A DNA stretch of 64,000 nucleotides from Pseudomonadota bacterium (GCA_018241995.1 JAFECT010000002.1:1-64000), one strand, 5' to 3'. Shown: positions 24,853 through 33,641, counted from the first letter of the stretch. The notes: generated by a model not told the origin, from the sequence alone. Numbers and translations are program-made.

Positions 24853-25683
24853 ATGGGCCGAATTCTGCAGTTCTCGGATATCCATTTCGGCGTCGAGCTT
24901 CGCGAGGCGGTCGAGGCCGCGGGCGAGCTTGCGCGCACGACGCCTTGCGACCTGATCCTGATCACCGGCGACATCACCCAGATGGGTTACCGGCGCGAGT
25001 TCGCCGCGGCCGCCGAATGGCTCAAGACCCTGCCCGAACCGGTATTTGTGGTGCCGGGCAATCACGACACACCCTATTGGGATCCGCTGGCGCGTCTGTT
25101 CTGGCCCTGGCGGCGCTACGAACAGATGATCGGCCACCCGGCCAACGATCACATGTTCAAGGCGCCGGATCTGATCGTGCGCGGCGTCAACACCGCCCGC
25201 GCGGCCCAGATGCGACCGAACTGGTCAAAGGGCGTGATCGACCTGGAGCAGACACGTCGCGCCGCCGACGCCCTGGAAGCGGCGCCCGACGGCGCCCTGC
25301 GCATCCTGGCCTGCCACCACCCGCTGATCGAGATGATCGGCACGCCCATGACCGGCGAGGTCAGCCGCGGGCGCGAGGCGGCGGACATCTTCTCCAAGAG
25401 CGGCGTGGACCTGATCCTGACCGGCCATGTGCACGTGCCCTTCGCCCTGCCCATCTCGATCGGGGACAAGTGCTCCTATGCGGTAGGGGCCAGCACCCTG
25501 TCGCGGCGCAATCGGGGAGCGCCCGCAGGCTTCAACATCATCGAATGGAACCCCCAGGAAGTGACCGTCACCGCCCAGGGATGGGTCGGTTCGCACTTCG
25601 AGCCGCAACGGGTCTGGAACCTGGAACGACGGGGTTCCGAACGCCGCGCGCGTCTGCGGGAAACGGCAGAGGCTTCGGTCTAG
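24853..25683 (+). CDS. Calcineurin-like metallophosphoesterase
   Basis: This 276-residue cytosolic phosphoesterase has all five metal-binding blocks in order: FSDIHFG (DxH), LITGDIT (GD), VVPGNHD (GNHD), ILACHHP and LTGHVHVP (GHxH). The family includes cAMP, lipid and nucleotide phosphodiesterases, so the substrate cannot be set. The start lies 12 bases after the lipid kinase gene, which suggests shared transcription and perhaps a shared lipid phosphate substrate. It ends 75 bases from the convergent DUF1328 gene. Confidence 0.9.
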   Translation: MGRILQFSDIHFGVELREAVEAAGELARTTPCDLILITGDITQMGYRREFAAAAEWLKTLPEPVFVVPGNHDTPYWDPLARLFWPWRRYEQMIGHPANDHMFKAPDLIVRGVNTARAAQMRPNWSKGVIDLEQTRRAADALEAAPDGALRILACHHPLIEMIGTPMTGEVSRGREAADIFSKSGVDLILTGHVHVPFALPISIGDKCSYAVGASTLSRRNRGAPAGFNIIEWNPQEVTVTAQGWVGSHFEPQRVWNLERRGSERRARLRETAEASV

Positions 25684-25698
25684 GGCCAGATACGGAGA

Positions 25699-25728
25699 GG
25701 GCCGCGACGCTCTCGCGCCGCGGCCCCT
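25699..25728 (+). terminator. Possible intrinsic terminator between convergent genes
   Basis: GGGCCGCG (25699-25706) pairs with CGCGGCCC (25719-25726) across a 12-base loop. CTTATG follows, a poor T-tract, so the call is moderate. Confidence 0.45.
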
Positions 25729-25757
25729 TATGAAGCTCGGGACTTTTCTGTCCCTGG

Positions 25758-25928
25758 CTACAATCGACGTCCTCTGAACCCGCCCGCGACCAACGAGACC
25801 ACGAACAGAACCAGGAAGACAAAGAACAGAATCTTGGCGATGCCCGCCGCGCCTGCTGCGATCCCGCCGAAGCCGAGGAACGCTGCGATCAGGGCGACCA
25901 CCAAGAAGATCAGGGCCCAACGAAGCAT
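25758..25928 (-). CDS. DUF1328 small membrane protein (second copy)
   Basis: This 56-residue two-helix membrane protein, [20 protein letters not shown] onward with a short basic end, is a paralogue of the gene at 21744. They share the pattern of helix, Gly/Ala turn and [12 protein letters not shown] second helix. An exact EcfG-type promoter lies 53 bases upstream, and AGGAGAG precedes the start. The function is unknown. Confidence 0.85.
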   Translation of the reverse strand: MLRWALIFLVVALIAAFLGFGGIAAGAAGIAKILFFVFLVLFVVSLVAGGFRGRRL

Positions 25929-25980
25929 TGGCGGCTCTCCTCCAAGGGGGGCGACCGCCTGCGGCGGCCGCTGTCTGATC

Positions 25981-26005
25981 AACGCAACCGCGACCGTGGC
26001 GTTCC
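25981..26005 (-). promoter_or_regulatory. EcfG/sigma-T type promoter of the second DUF1328 gene
   Basis: On the minus strand GGAAC (26005-26001), 16 bases, CGTT (25984-25981), 53 bases before the start codon. It lies just past the stop of the superoxide dismutase gene. Confidence 0.8.
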
Positions 26006-26011
26006 GTGGCC

Positions 26012-26644
26012 TCAGGCGGATTCGGCGACCCTTTCCGGGTAAGCCCAGCCCTCGCGCGCGGTCAGCTGGCGCGAGGCGAAGCGCCAGTCGGCGACCTTGT
26101 CGAACCAAGCCTCCAGGAAACCCTTCCGATCGCTCTTGTAGTCGAGATAGTAGGCGTGCTCCCACAGGTCGCAGACCAGGAGCGGCCGGCAGCCGTCGTG
26201 CACGATCGGCGTGTCGGCGTCGTGAGTGCTGAAGACCTTCAGCGCGCCCTCGTGAAGGGTCAGCCACACCCAGCCGGAGCCGAACTGGTTGCCGCCTTCG
26301 GTGACGAAGGCGTCGCGCAGCTTGTCCAGTCCGCCGAAGTCGCGGGCGATGGCGTTGGCGAGTTCGGCTTCCGGCTCGCTGCGGTCAGGCGTCATGCACA
26401 GCCAGAAGAAGGCATGGTTCCAGGCCTGGGCGGCGTTGTTGAACAGCTTCTTGTCGCCACCCGCCTTGGCCTGGCGCACGATCTCCTCAAGCGTCGCGGC
26501 GCGCAGACCGGCCTTGGCGGTCAGCTGATTGACCGTCTCGACGTACTTGGCGTGATGCTTGTCGTGGTGGACGTGCATGGTCGCATCCGAGACGGTCGGC
26601 GCGAGCGCGTCATAGGGATAGGGCAGGGCGGGCAGGACAAACAT
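26012..26644 (-). CDS. Fe/Mn superoxide dismutase
   Basis: This 210-residue cytosolic enzyme dismutates superoxide. The metal ligands are visible: His26 in MHVHHDKHH, His77 in NNAAQAWNH, and Asp and His in [12 protein letters not shown]. The N-terminal helical hairpin ([13 protein letters not shown]) is typical of the family. The GGNQFGSGW segment favours neither metal clearly, so iron or manganese use is left open. It lies 30 bases after the YqjE-like gene and is probably the third gene of an EcfG-driven operon. Confidence 0.93.
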   Translation of the reverse strand: MFVLPALPYPYDALAPTVSDATMHVHHDKHHAKYVETVNQLTAKAGLRAATLEEIVRQAKAGGDKKLFNNAAQAWNHAFFWLCMTPDRSEPEAELANAIARDFGGLDKLRDAFVTEGGNQFGSGWVWLTLHEGALKVFSTHDADTPIVHDGCRPLLVCDLWEHAYYLDYKSDRKGFLEAWFDKVADWRFASRQLTAREGWAYPERVAESA

Positions 26645-26674
26645 CGGCGACTCCGGCAGACGGGGCTTGGGCGC

Positions 26675-27067
26675 TTACCGGCGCACGCCTCGCCTGCGGT
26701 CAGCCAGATTGGCTGCGAGGATCGAGGCCAGCGCGGGGTTGCGCAGGAGGACCAGGCCGGCCCCGACGGCGACTGCGGCCGCGACCAGCGGCCGGTCACG
26801 CGCGGCGTCAACCAGGCGTTCGGTGAAACCGCCGGCGACCCCCTTCGGTTCGCGTTCGCCCAGCTTCAGGCCGAATAAAATCCAGCCGCCCAGGCCCGCG
26901 AGCAGCGCCGCCGCCAAGGCCACGCCCGCCGCGGACGACGCCGGGGTGAGGGTCTCGGCCAGCAGCGCGTAAAGGGCGTAGCCTAGCGACGCGACGCAAA
27001 GAGCGGCGGCCGCGGCGATGGCCACCGCGGCCGCGAACTTGAGCGCGAGACTGGAGCCAAGGCTCAC
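26675..27067 (-). CDS. YqjE/phage-holin-3-like membrane protein
   Basis: This 130-residue protein has two closely spaced membrane helices in the first half (FAAAVAIAAAAALCVASLGYALYALL and SAAGVALAAALLAGLGGWILF) and a third hydrophobic stretch (PLVAAAVAVGAGLVLL), followed by a basic tail. It follows a YqjD/ElaB-like gene, the same order as E. coli yqjD-yqjE, which supports the family call. The GTG start overlaps the preceding stop (GTGA). Confidence 0.72.
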   Translation of the reverse strand: MSLGSSLALKFAAAVAIAAAAALCVASLGYALYALLAETLTPASSAAGVALAAALLAGLGGWILFGLKLGEREPKGVAGGFTERLVDAARDRPLVAAAVAVGAGLVLLRNPALASILAANLADRRRGVRR

Positions 27068-27378
27068 CGGCGACGGCCGCCGGCGATCAGCATGCCCAGG
27101 ATCACGCCCACGCCGACCGCGGCCAGGGTCGCGGCCACAGGTTTTTCCTGCACGCGCTCGACCAGATAGCGCTGGGCGGTGTCGAGGCGGTCGGTGGCTT
27201 CCTCGTAATAGTCGCGAGCTCGGGTCTTCAGCCCCTCGGCGCGCTCCCGCAGATCGTCGGCCCGAGCGCGCACGGCCTGTTCGGCCTTCACTGCCAGGTC
27301 CTTCAGACGCTGCTCGCTGTCGGCCGAGCCGTTGGCGCGCGTCTCGTCGAGGCTCTTCAGGGTGTCCTGGGCGGCCAT
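27064..27378 (-). CDS. YqjD/ElaB-like (DUF883) membrane-anchored protein
   Basis: This 104-residue protein begins with a long charged amphipathic helix, probably coiled coil (about 10-75, rich in Ala, Arg, Glu). It ends with one glycine-zipper membrane helix (VAATLAAVGVGVILGMLIAGG) and a basic tail. This is the ElaB/YgaM/YqjD architecture; in E. coli these are inner-membrane, stationary-phase proteins that bind ribosomes. It is the first gene of an operon with the YqjE-like protein and superoxide dismutase, behind an exact EcfG-type promoter. AGGAGA precedes the ATG. Confidence 0.85.
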   Translation of the reverse strand: MAAQDTLKSLDETRANGSADSEQRLKDLAVKAEQAVRARADDLRERAEGLKTRARDYYEEATDRLDTAQRYLVERVQEKPVAATLAAVGVGVILGMLIAGGRRR

Positions 27379-27436
27379 GCTGGTCTCCTAATGGGTATGG
27401 CGAAGCTATGGTGGCTAGATTGGGTCTCGGGCGGTC

Positions 27437-27462
27437 AACGAAAAGGCCCCGCTGGCGGTTCC
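27437..27462 (-). promoter_or_regulatory. EcfG/sigma-T type promoter of the yqjD-like operon
   Basis: On the minus strand GGAAC (27462-27458), 17 bases, CGTT (27440-27437), 58 bases before the start codon. Confidence 0.82.
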
Positions 27463-27511
27463 TGCCCTCGCGAGACTGGCGAACCGGCGCCAGTCGGTCT
27501 ATGGCGGCGCC

Positions 27512-28204
27512 ATGAGCACCACGAGCTATGCGGTCGCCCCGCCCCCCGTCCCGTCCGTGCCGGTGATCGGCTCAGGTCAGCGCTTCCCGGTCCGCCGCAT
27601 CTTCTGCGTCGGGCGCAATTACGCCGCCCACGTGCGCGAGATGGGCGGGGACACCGCGCGCGAAAAGCCGATCTTCTTCACCAAACCCGCCGACGCCATC
27701 GTGCCGGACGGCGCCGATGTGCCCTATCCCAGCGCCACCAGCGACCTGCACCACGAGGTCGAGCTGGTCCTGGCTATCGGCCAGGGGGGCGTGGATATGA
27801 GCGTGGAAGCGGCCGAAGCCGCCATCTGGGGCTGGGCCGTGGGCGTGGACTTCACCCGTCGGGACCTGCAGGCCGAGGCCAAGAGCAAGGGCCAGCCCTG
27901 GGATACCGCCAAGGCCTTCGACGCCTCGGCCCCTATCGGCGCCATCACCCCGCGCTCGGCCGTACCTAGGGCCGCCGGTCACATCCGCCTGTCGGTCAAC
28001 GGCGCCCAGCGCCAGGACGCGGACCTGTCGGACATGATCTGGAGCCCGACCGAGATCGTCATGGCCGCCTCGCGCCTGTGGCGGCTGATGCCCGGCGACC
28101 TGATCTACACCGGCACGCCCGAGGGCGTGGCCGCCGTGCAGCGCGGCGACAAGGTCGAGTGCGCCATCGATGGCCTGGCCCCCTTGAGCTTCCGGATGGT
28201 CTGA
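27512..28204 (+). CDS. Fumarylacetoacetate hydrolase family protein (fumarylpyruvate hydrolase-like)
   Basis: This 230-residue enzyme has the FAH catalytic fold: CVGRNYAAHVREMG, the metal-binding acidic block HHEVELVLAIG, GVDFTRRDLQAEAK and GDLIYTGTPEGVAAVQ. The WDTAKAFDASAPIG segment matches NagK-type fumarylpyruvate hydrolases of gentisate degradation, which cleave fumarylpyruvate to fumarate and pyruvate. It overlaps the next gene, a zeta-class isomerase, by one base, and together they would perform the last two steps. The ring-cleavage dioxygenase is not in the window. Confidence 0.88.
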   Translation: MSTTSYAVAPPPVPSVPVIGSGQRFPVRRIFCVGRNYAAHVREMGGDTAREKPIFFTKPADAIVPDGADVPYPSATSDLHHEVELVLAIGQGGVDMSVEAAEAAIWGWAVGVDFTRRDLQAEAKSKGQPWDTAKAFDASAPIGAITPRSAVPRAAGHIRLSVNGAQRQDADLSDMIWSPTEIVMAASRLWRLMPGDLIYTGTPEGVAAVQRGDKVECAIDGLAPLSFRMV

Positions 28205-28845
28205 TGGTTCCGATCCTGCACGGCTATTGGCGCTCGGGAACCTCGTACCGCACGCGCATCGGGCTGGAGCTGAAGGGTCTGGCCTACGAGCAGGCGCCGG
28301 TGGACCTACGCGCCGGGGCGCAGCGCAGCGAGACCTTTCTGCGGCTGAACCCTCAGGGCCTCGTGCCGGCGCTGGAGATCGACGGCCACGTCCTCACGCA
28401 GAGCGTGGCGATCCTGGAGTATCTCGACGAGGCCCATCCGGAGCCTCCGCTGCTGCCCAAAGGGGCAACCGCCCGCGCCGAGGTCAGGGCCATGGCCGCC
28501 ATCGTGGCCTGCGACATCCATCCGCTGAACAACCTGCGCCTCCTGAAGGCGATCAGAGAGCTCGGCGTCGATGACCAGGTCGGCCAGAACGCCTGGGCCG
28601 GGCGCTGGATTTCCGCCGGGTTCGACGCCCTGGAACGCCTGATCGAGCGGCAGGGCGGCGGCTGGTGCTGGGGCGAGGCCCCCACCATCGCCGACTGCTG
28701 CCTGATCCCGCAGATCTATTCCGCGCGGCGCTTCGAGGTGGAGCTGGAGCCCTACCCCCTGATCCGCGCCATCGAACTCAAGGCCGCCGCCCACCCCGCC
28801 TTCCAGGCCGCCCATCCGGACCGCCAGCCCGACGCCGACCAGTGA
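28204..28845 (+). CDS. maiA: Maleylacetoacetate/maleylpyruvate isomerase (zeta GST)
   Basis: This 213-residue glutathione transferase catalyses cis-trans isomerisation of the maleyl ring-cleavage product before hydrolysis. The N-terminal thioredoxin-like domain has the zeta-class block GTSYRTRIGLELKGL (usually SSCSYR), NPQGLVPALEIDG and LTQSVAILEYLDE. The all-alpha C-terminal domain ends at about 205. The first Ser-Cys of the family motif is Gly-Thr here, but the following Ser and Arg are kept. The start ATG shares one base with the preceding stop (TGATG). Confidence 0.88.
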   Translation: MVPILHGYWRSGTSYRTRIGLELKGLAYEQAPVDLRAGAQRSETFLRLNPQGLVPALEIDGHVLTQSVAILEYLDEAHPEPPLLPKGATARAEVRAMAAIVACDIHPLNNLRLLKAIRELGVDDQVGQNAWAGRWISAGFDALERLIERQGGGWCWGEAPTIADCCLIPQIYSARRFEVELEPYPLIRAIELKAAAHPAFQAAHPDRQPDADQ

Positions 28846-28855
28846 GAGAGATGTG

Positions 28856-29488
28856 ATGCTTGAGGAACTGAAACAAAAAAACCGCGAGTGGGCCGCCTCC
28901 AAGACGCAGGTGGACCCCGACTTCTTCAAGCGCCTGGTGGCGCAGCAGAGCCCCGAATATCTGTGGATCGGCTGCTCCGACAGCCGCGTGCCGGCCAATG
29001 AGATCGTGGGCCTGGATCCCGGCGAGCTGTTCGTCCACCGCAATGTGGCCAATCTCGCCCCGCCGCAGGACGCCAACTATCTGTCGGTGCTGCAGTACGC
29101 GGTCGATGTGATCAAGGTGAAGCACATCATCGTCGTCGGCCACTACGGTTGCGGCGGGGTGCGCGCTGCTATCGAGAGCTCCGACCACGGCCTGATCGAC
29201 CACTGGCTGTCGCCGATCCGCAACCTGGCCCGCGAGCACCGCCATGACCTCGAGGCGCTCGACCATGAGCACCAGGTCGACCGCCTGTGCGAACTGAACG
29301 TGATCCGCCAGGCCCGCAACGTCTCGTCCAACCCGTTCGTGACCTCGGCCTGGAAGCGCGGCCAGACCCTGGCGGTTCACGGCTGGGTCTATTCGATCGA
29401 GAACGGCCTGGTCACCGATCTGGGCGTACACATCCATAACGCCGACGAGGCTGAAGCCCTGTTCGCCAACCCGGCGGACTGCGACTAG
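28856..29488 (+). CDS. Beta-class carbonic anhydrase
   Basis: This enzyme hydrates carbon dioxide to bicarbonate. The 210-residue protein has the zinc ligands Cys40 (GCSDSRVPANEI), His96 and Cys99 (VVGHYGCGGVRA), with the Asp42-Arg44 dyad. It is close to E. coli Can in length and motif order. ATG 28856 is preferred, with a GAGAG site upstream; an in-frame GTG one codon earlier is possible. It lies 10 bases after the isomerase gene and may be transcribed with it. Confidence 0.93.
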   Translation: MLEELKQKNREWAASKTQVDPDFFKRLVAQQSPEYLWIGCSDSRVPANEIVGLDPGELFVHRNVANLAPPQDANYLSVLQYAVDVIKVKHIIVVGHYGCGGVRAAIESSDHGLIDHWLSPIRNLAREHRHDLEALDHEHQVDRLCELNVIRQARNVSSNPFVTSAWKRGQTLAVHGWVYSIENGLVTDLGVHIHNADEAEALFANPADCD

Positions 29489-29600
29489 GCCCACGCCCCG
29501 CGAATGGCTTGAATTCTAACCAAATCCTGAACGCCGCACTCAGCGGTTCCTTAAGGTTTACGGGGCAGTATCGCCGTCGAAGGGTTGGAGGAACCACCCA

Positions 29601-30731
29601 ATGGCGGCTCAAGCTCGCACCATCGCAGCCAGGTTTCGCGCGGCGCCGAAAGCGCCCGCAGCAGCGCCTGCCTACGCGTCGATCGTCAAGACTGCGCGCA
29701 AGGTCGAGGGCGCCGTCGTCCGCGACAGCGCCGGGGTCGAACGCATCGACCTGCGCAACGGCGACGGCTCGGTGTTGCTGGGCTGGTCCGACCCGCTGGT
29801 CGAGGCCGCGGTGGCCCGCACACCCTCGGTCTGCTCCTCGCGCCTCGAAGCCGAAGCCGCCGAGCGCGTAGGCGAACTGATCCCGTCGGCCGAGGCCGTG
29901 GGCTTCCGCTCCAGCGTCGAGGCCGCCCTGGTCGACGCCCTGGTCGCCGCCAAGACCGTCACCGGTCGCGACGGCGCCTTCTTCGTCGATGACGAGACCG
30001 CCGCCGGCGGCGACGCCGACGCCCTGAAGAGCGCGCTGGACCGCCATCTCGGCGAAGTCGCCGCCGTGGTGATCCGCCCGATGGACGCGCCGCGCGAGTT
30101 CCTGCTGGCCGCGCGGCGCCTGTGCGATCGCGCCGGCGTGGTGCTGGTGTTCGACGAGACCCGCACCGCCTTCCGCGTCGACCTGGGCGGGGCGCAGACC
30201 CTGGCCGGGGTGATGCCCGACCTGACCATCCTGGGCTCCTCGCTCGCCAACGGCCGGCCGATCGCCGCCGTGGCCGGGCGCATGGAGCCGATGACCGCGA
30301 TGACCGCCACTGGCGACCGGGTGACGGCCTGCGCGCTAGCCGCGGCCTGCGCCACGCTCGACCGGGTGGTGCGCGAGGACGTGCCCGACATGCTGCGCGT
30401 GCGCGGCGCTGAAATCGAAGCCGAGATCGAGACCCGCCTGCGCCAGACCGGCGCCGACCTGTGGGTCGGCCTCTGCGGTGACCCGACCTGGAGCATCGTG
30501 GCCGCTCGTCCGCGCCCGGATGTCGATCCCAACGCCCTGGAAGACGCGCTGTCCAACGCCCTGTACGGCCACCGCATCCTGAGCTTCGGCGCTCACGTGC
30601 CGTCCCTCGCCACCCGCGAGGGCGCCATCGGACGGCTGGTCTCGGCCTATGAGGCGGTCCTGCCGCGCATCGTGCGCATGGCCGAAGCCGGCGTCTTCGC
30701 CCCGGTTCGCCGCCGGAGCAACGCGGCTTGA
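29601..30731 (+). CDS. Aminotransferase class III-like protein lacking the PLP lysine
   Basis: This 376-residue protein has the fold of glutamate-1-semialdehyde aminomutase and related class III aminotransferases. VLVFDETRTAFRVDLGGAQTLAGVMPDLTILG is close to the normal active-site strand, with the PLP-nitrogen Asp kept at 185. The position that should be the Schiff-base lysine (LGK-x-x-GGG) is LGSSLANG, so Ser213 replaces Lys. The phosphate-binding SGTEA block is also altered (RSSVEAA). Normal transaminase activity is therefore unlikely. It overlaps a following aldo-keto reductase by four bases. The reading frame is intact and codon use is like its neighbours, so it is a conserved pseudoenzyme rather than a decaying gene. 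Its role is unknown. Confidence 0.8.
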   Translation: MAAQARTIAARFRAAPKAPAAAPAYASIVKTARKVEGAVVRDSAGVERIDLRNGDGSVLLGWSDPLVEAAVARTPSVCSSRLEAEAAERVGELIPSAEAVGFRSSVEAALVDALVAAKTVTGRDGAFFVDDETAAGGDADALKSALDRHLGEVAAVVIRPMDAPREFLLAARRLCDRAGVVLVFDETRTAFRVDLGGAQTLAGVMPDLTILGSSLANGRPIAAVAGRMEPMTAMTATGDRVTACALAAACATLDRVVREDVPDMLRVRGAEIEAEIETRLRQTGADLWVGLCGDPTWSIVAARPRPDVDPNALEDALSNALYGHRILSFGAHVPSLATREGAIGRLVSAYEAVLPRIVRMAEAGVFAPVRRRSNAA

Positions 30732-31627
30732 CCCGACGCGCGGACCTCGGTCTCGGCACGGCCCAGTTCGGGCGGGAGCCGACCGGCCTTTCCCCCCATG
30801 CGCGGGTGGGCGAGGAGCAGGTGCGCGCCATACTGGACACCGCCGCCGCCTCGCACCTGGCGCTGATCGACACCGCTCCGCGCTATGGCGAGGCCGAGCG
30901 CCTGCTGGGCCAGAGCTGGCCGTTCCCGAGCCCGTTCAAGGTCATCACCAAGACCCTGCGCCTGTCCGAGGGCCTGGACCGCATCGAGGCCCGCGCCCGC
31001 CGCTCGCTGGAGCGGATGGGCCTGCCGCGCGGCCATGCGCTCCTGGTCGAACACGGCGAGGATTTGCTCGCGCCGGAAGGCCGCCAGCTCTGGGCGCGCC
31101 TGGAAAAGCTTCGCGACGAGGGCCTGTTCCAGAAGATCGGTATCTCGATCCACGGTGACGACGAACCTCTGCTGCTCGCCCGCCGCTTCTGCCCCGACAT
31201 CGTCCAGGTCCCCTGCTCGGTGTTGGACCAGCGCTTCAGCGAGAACGGCACTTTGCGCGCGCTGAAGGACCTCGGCTGCGAGGTGCAGCTGCGCTCGGTG
31301 TTCCTGCAGGGGCTGCTGTTCCTGCCGCGCGAGGCTCTGCCGGCCGCGCTCGGCGACGCGGGCCCCCGCCTGTCGCGCATCCGCCGCATCCTGGCCGAGG
31401 CCGGCGCGGACCCGATGCAGGCGGCGCTCGCCTTCGCTCAGACCCGCCCCGAGGCTTCCTCGGTGATCGTTGGCGTCGCCTCGGCCGCGGAGCTGCGCGC
31501 CCTGATCGCCGCCTCGCACGCGCCCGTGCCCGACCTCGACTGGAAAGCCCTGTCGCTGGATTGCCCGGTCGCGCTCGACCCACGCCAGTGGTCGAGCGCG
31601 CCGGACGGCCTCAGTAGCGCAGCCTGA
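30728..31627 (+). CDS. Aldo-keto reductase
   Basis: This 299-residue TIM-barrel oxidoreductase has the full catalytic tetrad Asp48 and Tyr53 (LIDTAPRYG), Lys75 (VITKTL) and His109 (LLVEHGED). It should reduce a carbonyl with NADPH. It starts at TTG, which overlaps the aminotransferase-like stop (TTGA), so the two are co-translated and probably work on the same substrate, perhaps a modified sugar. The last 17 bases overlap the convergent BtuB-like gene. Its substrate cannot be predicted. Confidence 0.82.
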   Translation: MTRRADLGLGTAQFGREPTGLSPHARVGEEQVRAILDTAAASHLALIDTAPRYGEAERLLGQSWPFPSPFKVITKTLRLSEGLDRIEARARRSLERMGLPRGHALLVEHGEDLLAPEGRQLWARLEKLRDEGLFQKIGISIHGDDEPLLLARRFCPDIVQVPCSVLDQRFSENGTLRALKDLGCEVQLRSVFLQGLLFLPREALPAALGDAGPRLSRIRRILAEAGADPMQAALAFAQTRPEASSVIVGVASAAELRALIAASHAPVPDLDWKALSLDCPVALDPRQWSSAPDGLSSAA

Positions 31628-33479
31628 GCCCGACGTAGGCCGAACGCCGGGGCTCACCGTAGCCCAGGGCCTCCTGCCAGTGCGCATCGCCGAGGTTCAC
31701 GACCCTCAGCGTGGCCTCCACCTTCTCGCTCAGCCTCCAACCCCCGGCGAAGTCGGCGGCGACGAAGCCCTTGCGGGTCTCCGTCCCGAAATTGCCGGCG
31801 TCTGCCTGAGGACCCTCCGCCCGCAGCGTGACCGCCGCATGCGCCCTGGTGTCGCTCCACAAGAGGCTGGCGGAGCCCTGGTCACGCGGCACGCGCAGCA
31901 GCTGAAGCCCTGTCGAGGCGTCGATGGCGTCGGTGTAGGAATAGTTCCCCGAGACGCTGAACCCGTGGCCCAGCTCAGCCGAAGCCTCGACCTCCGCCCC
32001 GCGCGACAGGGTGCGGTCGATGTTGTTGTAGCGGAAGGCGAAGGTCAGGGGATCGAAGGTGAAGTTGATCTGGTCGCGCACCGCCAGGCGATAGCCGGTC
32101 ACCGAAGCGGCGAAGCGACGATCGGCCGAACGCCACCTCAGGCCCAGATCCCAGCCCTCGGCGTGCTCGGGCTTGAGGTTCAAGGCAGGACCGGCCGGTG
32201 AGCAGAAATCGCAGGCCAGTTCGCTGATCGTGGGCGTCTTGAAGCCCTGGCCCCAGGAGCCGTTCAGGCTGAAGCCTGAGCCCAGTTCCACCACCGCAGC
32301 GAGGCGGCCGGTGCTCACCGCGTCATAGTGGTCCGCATCGTCCCAGCGCAGGCTGCCGGTCACGGTCAGGGGCTTGATCGGATTGAACCGCCCGACCGAA
32401 AAGGCCGAGGTCACGCCGGCGTCCTGGGTCGAGCCGTCGCTCAGCTCGGCCTTGGTGTTCTCGCGCTCGACGCCGACCGCCACACCCCAGATGTCGCCGG
32501 GGCGCGAGCGTTCCGCCTGCCAACGATAGACCTGCCGGTCGGCGGTGAAGGCGAAGTCGCCCGACGGCCCCGTGTTTGAGCGGTCCAGCCGATAGGCCGA
32601 GACCGACAGCTGGTGCTGGAAGCCCCAGGGCCCGTCGATGGTGGCGCGCGCCAGCCCCTGCCAGCTCTCGCGATGCATCACGTCGGTGGTGTCGGTCAGC
32701 ACGAAGGCCGGGAACGGGAAGCCATCGATGCCGGACTCGCTCTTGGACCAGCGCACCTTGGCGTCCAACACTACACCTTCTGTCGGATCAAACCGCCCGT
32801 TCGCGCTGACCGTCTGGCTGTGGAAGCCGTCCTTCTCGGCATTGCCGTCCGCCGCGTCGGCGCTGGAGATGCCTTGGGTCGAGAAAGCGGAGGCCGACAG
32901 GCCCAGCGCCCAGCGATCCTCGCTATGGCCGACCGACAGCGACCCGCGCGCGGTGCGGTAGGAGCCACCCTCGATGAAGGCGGATGTCCCGTCAGGCTCC
33001 TTGGTGGTGAAGGCGATCACCCCGCCGATGGCGGTCGAACCCCACAGCGAGCCCTGAGGCCCCGAGAGAATCTCGATCCGCTTGACGTCGGCCAGGTCGA
33101 AGCCGCCGAAGTCGAAGTTGCCGGCCGGCTGGGACGGGTCGTCCACCGGCACGCCGTCGACCAGCACCAGGGTCTTGTCGGCCGAGGCGCCGCGCATGCG
33201 CACGGAGGTCACGCCGCCGAAGGCGCCGGCCTGGAACACGCTGAGGCCCGGCACGGTCTTCAGCGCATCCTCCGCGGTCACTGCGCCGGTCAGCTCGATC
33301 TGCTGAGCGTCGATCACCCGCGCGCCGGGGATCAGGTCCACGGGCTCGGGCAGGCGGGTGGAGGTGACCACTACTTCCTTGACCGTTGATCCAGGTTGAT
33401 CGGCGTCCGCGGCGAAGGCGGGCATGGCGGAAAGGCCGGCCGAAAGGGCCGCAAGGCTAGGCAGGAAAAGACGCTTCAT
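31611..33479 (-). CDS. btuB: BtuB-like TonB-dependent vitamin B12 receptor
   Basis: This 622-residue outer-membrane receptor has a signal peptide at residues 1-24. The TonB box region is [20 protein letters not shown]. The plug domain contains [43 protein letters not shown] and [25 protein letters not shown] 22-strand-type barrel follows, ending YVGLRLRY. The general form is that of TonB receptors; the cobalamin assignment rests on the upstream cobalamin riboswitch. The ATG 33479 begins a clean signal peptide. The gene overlaps the aldo-keto reductase tail by 17 bases. Confidence 0.87.
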   Translation of the reverse strand: MKRLFLPSLAALSAGLSAMPAFAADADQPGSTVKEVVVTSTRLPEPVDLIPGARVIDAQQIELTGAVTAEDALKTVPGLSVFQAGAFGGVTSVRMRGASADKTLVLVDGVPVDDPSQPAGNFDFGGFDLADVKRIEILSGPQGSLWGSTAIGGVIAFTTKEPDGTSAFIEGGSYRTARGSLSVGHSEDRWALGLSASAFSTQGISSADAADGNAEKDGFHSQTVSANGRFDPTEGVVLDAKVRWSKSESGIDGFPFPAFVLTDTTDVMHRESWQGLARATIDGPWGFQHQLSVSAYRLDRSNTGPSGDFAFTADRQVYRWQAERSRPGDIWGVAVGVERENTKAELSDGSTQDAGVTSAFSVGRFNPIKPLTVTGSLRWDDADHYDAVSTGRLAAVVELGSGFSLNGSWGQGFKTPTISELACDFCSPAGPALNLKPEHAEGWDLGLRWRSADRRFAASVTGYRLAVRDQINFTFDPLTFAFRYNNIDRTLSRGAEVEASAELGHGFSVSGNYSYTDAIDASTGLQLLRVPRDQGSASLLWSDTRAHAAVTLRAEGPQADAGNFGTETRKGFVAADFAGGWRLSEKVEATLRVVNLGDAHWQEALGYGEPRRSAYVGLRLRY

Positions 33480-33641
33480 GGCGTCGGGCTCCGTCAATGC
33501 CCCGGACCGGCGCGGCCCTGGAGCGAGTGCAGCGAAACCGATCCACTCCCCGTAGGGGGAGCCACGCCGGACCGGCGTGTCGCTGCGACGGATGTCCCGC
33601 GCCTTCGGCCTGCTCCCGGACCAAGGACGAGCGACGTCGGC
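33480..33641 (-). promoter_or_regulatory. Expression platform between riboswitch and btuB
   Basis: These 162 leader bases hold two hairpins: CTCCCC/GGGGAG at 33547-33562 with a GTAG loop, and CACGCCG/CGGCGTG at 33564-33580. No T-tract follows, so control is more likely translational than by termination. A GACGGAG site precedes the start. Confidence 0.5.
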
